A DNA stretch of 64,000 nt from Tenodera sinensis (taxonomy: Eukaryota; Arthropoda; Insecta; Mantodea; Mantidae): NCBI GenBank assembly GCA_030765045.1, contig CM060962.1, positions 144,797,025 to 144,861,024 on the forward strand, given 5' to 3'. The translations under genes were made by a program, and so were the position numbers. The notes under the pieces were generated by a model, which was not told where the DNA came from, did no database searches, and saw nothing but the letters and a program-made list of their open reading frames with translations. Below are positions 59,213 through 64,000 of this stretch, in pieces; the first letter of the stretch is position 1, and the number at the start of each line of letters is the position of its first letter.

Positions 59213-60340
59213 ACAACAAACAATAAAAAAGGATCAGTGACTAATTCAACAGTGTATTTCCATTTGTAAATTGTACAAACATGAAGCATGGTACCAGCCG
59301 CCACTGTTTGTTGTTGTTTGGCACCAGCTCACCCCTACTCTTCTAGCTGCGTATACAACACAGGTGAGACCGGTAGCAAGAGTCCACGCGTCACAAGTTC
59401 ACAGTTTGGGAGTGCTGTTTGACATCCCTGCTCTAAACACCACAGCAACAAGGGACCTCTAAAAGGGCAGGGAGAAGTCAGTAAGTGCACCCTCTCATAA
59501 GTCGCATCTGAAGAAACCCAGGGACACACAAGTACCTCGAATTTCCTTCAAGGAAGCTTATAAGATGGCAACTATACCCGGAAAGTATCCACAGAGCACA
59601 CTCACAGTAACTGAGGTCAACGGGATGCTGGGGAGGATACCCGAAGATATAGATGGGTTTCCTAAAGAGGACCAGTCTGGTCCCTTTTGGATACAGAACT
59701 AATGAAGGAACTGCTCCACGGGTATTTGGATGCGGCAGAAAGCTTTCCTTTAGCCTCGGACAAGAAGTCAATGCATTTTAAGCGGAAACGTGTGCCACAC
59801 TGGCTTGTATATGGGAAGTTTAAGGACTATAAAAATACATTACTATACTTTCTGACAGTCAAGCACCCCTAAAGGTTGTTGAAGGAAATAGTATCAAATC
59901 TAAGCTGATTTGGGAGTGCATGGGGGCCCTAAAGAGACCTACCCAACACAATTCAGAGAACTGAAATGGGTGCCAGAACATTGAGGCATTCATGGCAACG
60001 AAAGGGCAGGCGATTTGGGAAAGAAAGGAACAAAAGATCCTTTTATTGGACCTGAGCCCAGATTTGCGCTATTCTATGACTTTTTCAAAGGGGTAGTTTG
60101 GGAATGGATCAGGGAAAAAAAAAAACATAAGTACTGGAAATCCTTGCCAGGACACAAATATTCTAAGGCTCTCATCAAAGAGATGAAAATGAGCAGGGCA
60201 CAATTACTGCTATGTTGACTGGAATCGCACTAGAATGAGCTACTGGACTTTAGTGGACATTACCAATTATACGAGCCACTATACAAAATCGGCAAGTCAG
60301 TCGATCCAATTGTAAGAAAATGCAGAATAGTAAATTAAAC

Positions 60341-62697
60341 AATATCTCGTTTACTATTGTGACTGTGAGGCTATTACAGTCGTTAGGGTTAAATACTTTA
60401 CGCAGGAAACCATGCAATTGCAAGGATTTCAAATAGTGGCTACTAAGAGACCAGCAGACTGCGAAAGAGACAAGGATCTCAGCAGAGTAAGTGAAGCGAC
60501 GCACAACAGATCAAGTCTGGTCGCAGTGCTTAGGCTATTTGTTACCCTCTACTTCTTTTAAAATGATTTTAAAGAAAGGAACATGCTCGTGAACAGGATG
60601 ATCATCGCAGTTCAAATTCAGTCGAGAATGTCCTCTCTGAGCTTTATTTCTTAAGTCTTCCTCAGTCTTCATAATGCAAGTGCCGAGGAGATACCCTAAA
60701 CTTCGTCTTAATTTCCCTTTTCAATTATTATTCCATGTTATGCATCACCGTTGCCCATTGTCTGTAATACCGTATCTACTCAGAACGCGTGTGAAACACT
60801 AGTAATAAAACTATTATCAAAATATACACCGACAGGAATAACAAAAGTTCGGCATTTATCGGGCCCATATTGTAAAATCTGTATGGATATTATAAGGGGA
60901 GAAAATGTCTGTGCGTGTGTGCGCAAACGCAGGATAAACTCAAAAAACACTGATCTGATTCATAATTCACCACTGAAGAGACCAATTCGTTCTCACGGAC
61001 AGTGGGAAAAAAAACACCTTCGACCATAAATTACCAACAGATTTACAGGTGGTCTTGACTTTTAGTTGAGGACGCTATGGTGTAGAAAATGGTTGTTACT
61101 GAATATGTGTTTAAATAAGATAAAATGTCGCGGATAGTTCATTCAAAGCAATGCATAGTAGATGGTCACGATTTAGAATTAAGACACAGCAAAACAGATG
61201 TGAAACAAATCTGTTTATAACCCACAATATCCACGCTATTCCAATGCCAAAGTATTTTAATAACTCATGTGTAGAGAACTGTTGGTTTATTTCCTTTGTA
61301 TTTATGATATAATTAACACCGTTAGCAGAACATCTCAAATTATTGTACAAAGAGAGAAATTGCTAACTATATGTGTTTCCCAAAGATGATCTGGGAATGT
61401 GGAATATAATGTTCACCAGCTCCGTCTGTATTTGCTTGCTTATGTTAAGGTTTTTTGTATTATGTCAAAACGGTGTACCTTTTATGCTTTTAAATAACTA
61501 GGAGACCACAGATAAGGTACAAAGGTTTCAAATTTCACCTACTGTAATTATCTAACACGCTATTGGACCATTAACATCGATACATTTTCTACAGCCAAAG
61601 GATACTTATAGGCTATCAGAATTTCTAGAACTTGGAAGACCGTCGGAGAGAGGTTAAGAAAGTCAGACGTCACGCTGATTTTCATTTCCCTTTGCGATAA
61701 TATCACGCGATTTTTCATCCCTTAACAGGAATAACTGGAATGTATGAAATTATAATTATAAGGAGTAAAGCGGAGGATTCACCATTGTAAAATAAATTTC
61801 ATAAAGAATAGGGAGAGGTAAATGAAATTAATTCGTCATTGGAGTTTAGAAAGCTACCCGTGAAACGTCTGTCAGCCAGCTAGTAGAAAATGAAAGCGCT
61901 AAACACTCATTTTCTACCTTCTTTACCGTTTTCCTCTTGCAAACAGAACAAGTATTATTTTCCTTCCAAATATTCGGTCCATATATTTCGCCGAAAATGT
62001 TGTTTTCCGGCCCCCAAAGGCTCGAGAAAGGATATTTAGCAAACATCTGCGCGAAAAAAGGTACGACTACTAAATTTCGCAACTACGTGCAGCATCTTTC
62101 AAGGATAAAACAGGAAGGTATTCAGGAAAGTACGCCCTCCCGAAGTTAGCCTTTACGTGAGAGTTTCTTCCTTCTCCCTCCCCCCCCCCCCCTTTCAAAA
62201 ACTGCTCTAATGAGGTTGATTAAATATCATTATTGAAACGGGTAGTTCTGTGTGTTGTGAAGGGAGGAATATGTACTGCCAAGATGTCGTCTCCGTTGCC
62301 CTCGGCTGTTGACTCTTCTTCAGGGGTGGTTATGCAGGTGGATTAATAAGTGTTTCTTAGCATTCGGACATTGACTTTATTCACTTTATCTTATACCAGC
62401 TCCCTCACAGCTACACCCGTCTCATTCAAGTAGTTGAGTCTTTCTGCCACCCAGAGTTCACTGCACCGACCCTTTTGTGGTCCTCCACTTTGTTCATAAC
62501 GGTACCTCCCCTTGATACGGTCAGTATACCTCCCTTAGAAATACCTGAGCAGTGAGGGGTGACAAATGTCATAGCATGCCCCGCATCCTGTTTGTTTCCT
62601 CTCAGTACCTGAATGAGGTGTTTGAAGACCGCTTGGTCGCTATTTACATTTTACAAGTTTCCAAGTGTAACTGCTTATCAGTAAAAATATTTAAACA
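60341..62697. other. No gene recognised
   Basis: About 2.35 kb of AT-rich sequence with a C-run near 62181-62192. Several short ORFs (60-92 codons) show no motif, terminal repeats or SINE boxes. Confidence 0.35.
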
Positions 62698-62705
62698 ATT
62701 ATTAT

Positions 62706-63987
62706 TAGGGCTAGGAAGTTCATGCATTTGCATGTTTTTTCATAGGAGTTAAAAATGTATGCTTTTACATTATGTGCACGAATTACGGAATTTTTAGTTA
62801 TTTGCACGAGATTTTATGGTGCATATAACTGCATATTTTCTTGATTTTTTATAAATGCATATTATTTCAATACTATAGCCCTTTATTGCATATTTTAATG
62901 ATTTTTATGGCTTTTTATTACTTTTTTCTATCTAGATAATATTTTTCATATTGGCAGTATTGCACATGATGATGCAATTCACGAAGATTTCAATATTATT
63001 GCCCCTATATTGCATATTTTAATGATTTTTATGCTTGTTTTTTATTTTTTCATCTGTATAATATTTTTCATAATGGTAACATTTCTGAGACAATGGTTCT
63101 TTCCCATTGGTAGGTAGATTTGTGTCCAGTACGAAGATAATTTTTGTTAAATCTCCTAAGAGTTAAGTTGTTTAGACCAATATCACCTAATACCCGACTT
63201 CCTCCTGCACCAGTGTTAACTCGATGGGGAACATGGGTCGATGTAGTTTTATATTATGTTGAGCACATAGAAATAATCGAAGAGGTTGTTAATTCATTGG
63301 ACTCGAACGATGCTTCATCAATAGAAACTGTGCAAAATATTCTGTCAGGCACTGGGTTAAAAGAGGATCTTGGTTTCATATCTGCCCATTTTTCTTTCTT
63401 ACCAACAGCCATAACGGCATTGGAAGCTGTAGGATCTCCTTTGCATGAATCACTTCCTGTCTTTGAAAAAAACAATATGTTATCTATGTTCGGTTCCTGG
63501 TAGCATAGGACAAAAAAAGTGAAAGAGAAAGTGAATTATGTACTTTCAAAAAATACTGGTTATAAACAGATGTGCGGTATTCGAGACATCCTCAAAAGAA
63601 AACCATGTCTCACCAAGAGACTCTGTGAAGCAGTTAGCATCATTTAAATATGCCCCGATAACATCTTGTGACGTGGAGAGAAGCTTTTCACGTTACAAAA
63701 GTGTTTTGCGAGACAACAGACGATGCTTTACAGTTGAAAATTTGTGCGAAGTGTTGGTTGTGAACTGCAATTTAGCAGTTAATACTAGCAGCGGGACTAC
63801 TTCTGCTTCAACCTCTAAAGAATAAGGTAACTTTATTTATTATTTATACTAACTCGTCTTTCTACTGCAAAGGGACATTAATTGTTTTAATTAAATAGTG
63901 CATATTCCTTGGCATATTTTCAAGTTTTTAAAAGCATATTTGCATGCATATTTCAGTGAGTTTTAGGGCATGAACTTCCGAGCCCTA
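62706..63987 (+). mobile_element. hAT family 2 transposon, copy 2, internally deleted
   Basis: Termini TAGGGCTAGGAAGTTCATGC (62706) and, inverted from 63987, TAGGGCTCGGAAGTTCATGC. Perfect 8-bp duplication ATTATTAT (62698-62705 and 63988-63995), fitting nTnnnnAn. Both tandem subterminal units are kept (62865 and 62988; about 123 bp). Sequence then jumps near 63083 to the equivalent of 18258 in copy 1, removing about 1.05 kb of transposase. Confidence 0.93.
63144..63825 (+). pseudogene. hAT family 2 transposase C-terminal part (copy 2)
   Basis: APVLTRWGTWVDVVLYYVEH (RW motif), LSGTGLKEDLGFISAHFSFL and AITALEAVGSPLHESLPVFE in frame 3. After a stop, and in another frame, QLASFKYAPITSCDVERSF and YKSVLRDNRRCFTVENLCEV form the C-terminal dimerisation domain, ending TAA near 63823. 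Better preserved than copy 1 here, but without the N-terminal and first catalytic regions. Confidence 0.88.
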
Positions 63988-64000
63988 ATTATTATCCTAA

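Larger units (their letters stand above)
56834..59430 (+). mobile_element. hAT family 1 composite copy B with inverted 3'-end arm
   Basis: Perfect 8-bp duplication CTCTAAAC (56826-56833 and 59431-59438) frames 2597 bp. The right 2139 bp (57292-59430) is a complete family 1 element, with its 5' terminus CAGGGATGTCGAACAGCG internal at 57292. The left 458 bp (56834-57291) is a near-identical inverted copy of 58973-59430, so both outer termini are of 3' type (CAGGGATGTCAAACAGCACT). A 100-codon stretch of each arm translates identically, so the duplication is recent. Confidence 0.93.
56561..60340 (+). pseudogene. Degraded LINE (gag relic to RNase H) hosting the composite hAT
   Basis: Before the hAT, an acidic/basic polar frame ends ATLAVESNQGSSNTTLN; after it, RISFKEAYKMATIPGKYPQS (about 59538) and TLTVTEVNGMLGRIPEDIDG resemble gag-like LINE ORF1 text. 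An internal deletion joins this to RNase H: SDSQAPLKVVEGNSIKSKL (about 59850), KWVPEH, stop, GIHGNERAGDLGKKGTKDPF and IGPEP, a stretch typical of LINE RNase H domains and their C-terminal linker, then KMSRAQLLLC near 60190. No RT remains. Frame switches and stops throughout. Confidence 0.65.

Overview
The window reads as repeat-dominated nuclear DNA of an arthropod, most likely an insect with a large, AT-rich genome. Evidence is the mix of element types: R1-like, I-like and jockey-like LINEs, several tRNA-derived SINE families, mariner, pogo-like and hAT transposons, a Mutator-like transposase, many long AAT/ATT and AC microsatellites, and a minisatellite containing the insect telomere motif TTAGG. 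Species cannot be named from the sequence. I find no supported single-copy host gene, rRNA gene or bona fide tRNA gene. Every recognisable coding stretch belongs to a decayed transposable element.

Layout. 1-3.4 kb: R1-like LINE on the + strand (gag fragment fused to endonuclease/RT), with three in-frame stops and a frameshift. 5.2-7.3 kb: hAT family 1 copy A (- strand) with a perfect 8-bp target duplication, inserted beside or in a LINE RT fragment. 9.4-11.1 kb: TTAA-flanked element carrying the C-terminal part of a Mutator-like transposase. 12-13.5 kb: three tRNA-derived SINEs. 13.7-16.5 kb: mariner A (- strand), split by a jockey-like LINE tail and by a Helitron-like element. 16.8-19.2 kb: hAT family 2 copy 1. 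19.4-20.9 kb: mariner B (+), split by a MITE that itself holds an inverted copy of the same MITE. 24.5-26.3 kb: transposase fragment and a pogo-like element whose right terminal repeat is split by another Helitron-like element. 28-29.7 kb: old Helitron-like copy and a dimeric SINE. 31.5-32.6 kb: microsatellites and a TTAGG-containing minisatellite. 32.7-33.8 kb: deleted hAT family 3. 34-35.5 kb: a tail-less SINE and a TA-flanked MITE. 36.3-38.1 kb: simple repeats. 39.4-40.6 kb: head-to-tail array of Helitron-like copies. 41.2-42.6 kb: inverted Penelope-like ends around a jockey-like LINE fragment, framed by one 13-bp target duplication. 43.9-44.5 kb: C-terminus of a pogo-like transposase with a PHD-like zinc finger. 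45.1-49.0 kb: I-like LINE on the - strand, split by SINEs and by a 62-bp dead-on-arrival LINE tail. 51-52.4 kb: hAT relic plus a Helitron-like copy. 56.6-60.3 kb: degraded LINE (gag to RNase H) interrupted by a composite hAT family 1 copy with a 458-bp inverted terminal arm. 62.7-64.0 kb: internally deleted hAT family 2 copy 2.

The elements do not form a pathway. What they provide is a relative history: nested insertions date one family against another, and several perfect target duplications fix element boundaries exactly. The most informative structures are the composite hAT, the interleaved self-nested MITE, the contiguous tandem Helitron-like copies, the Penelope-like/jockey composite and the dimeric SINE.
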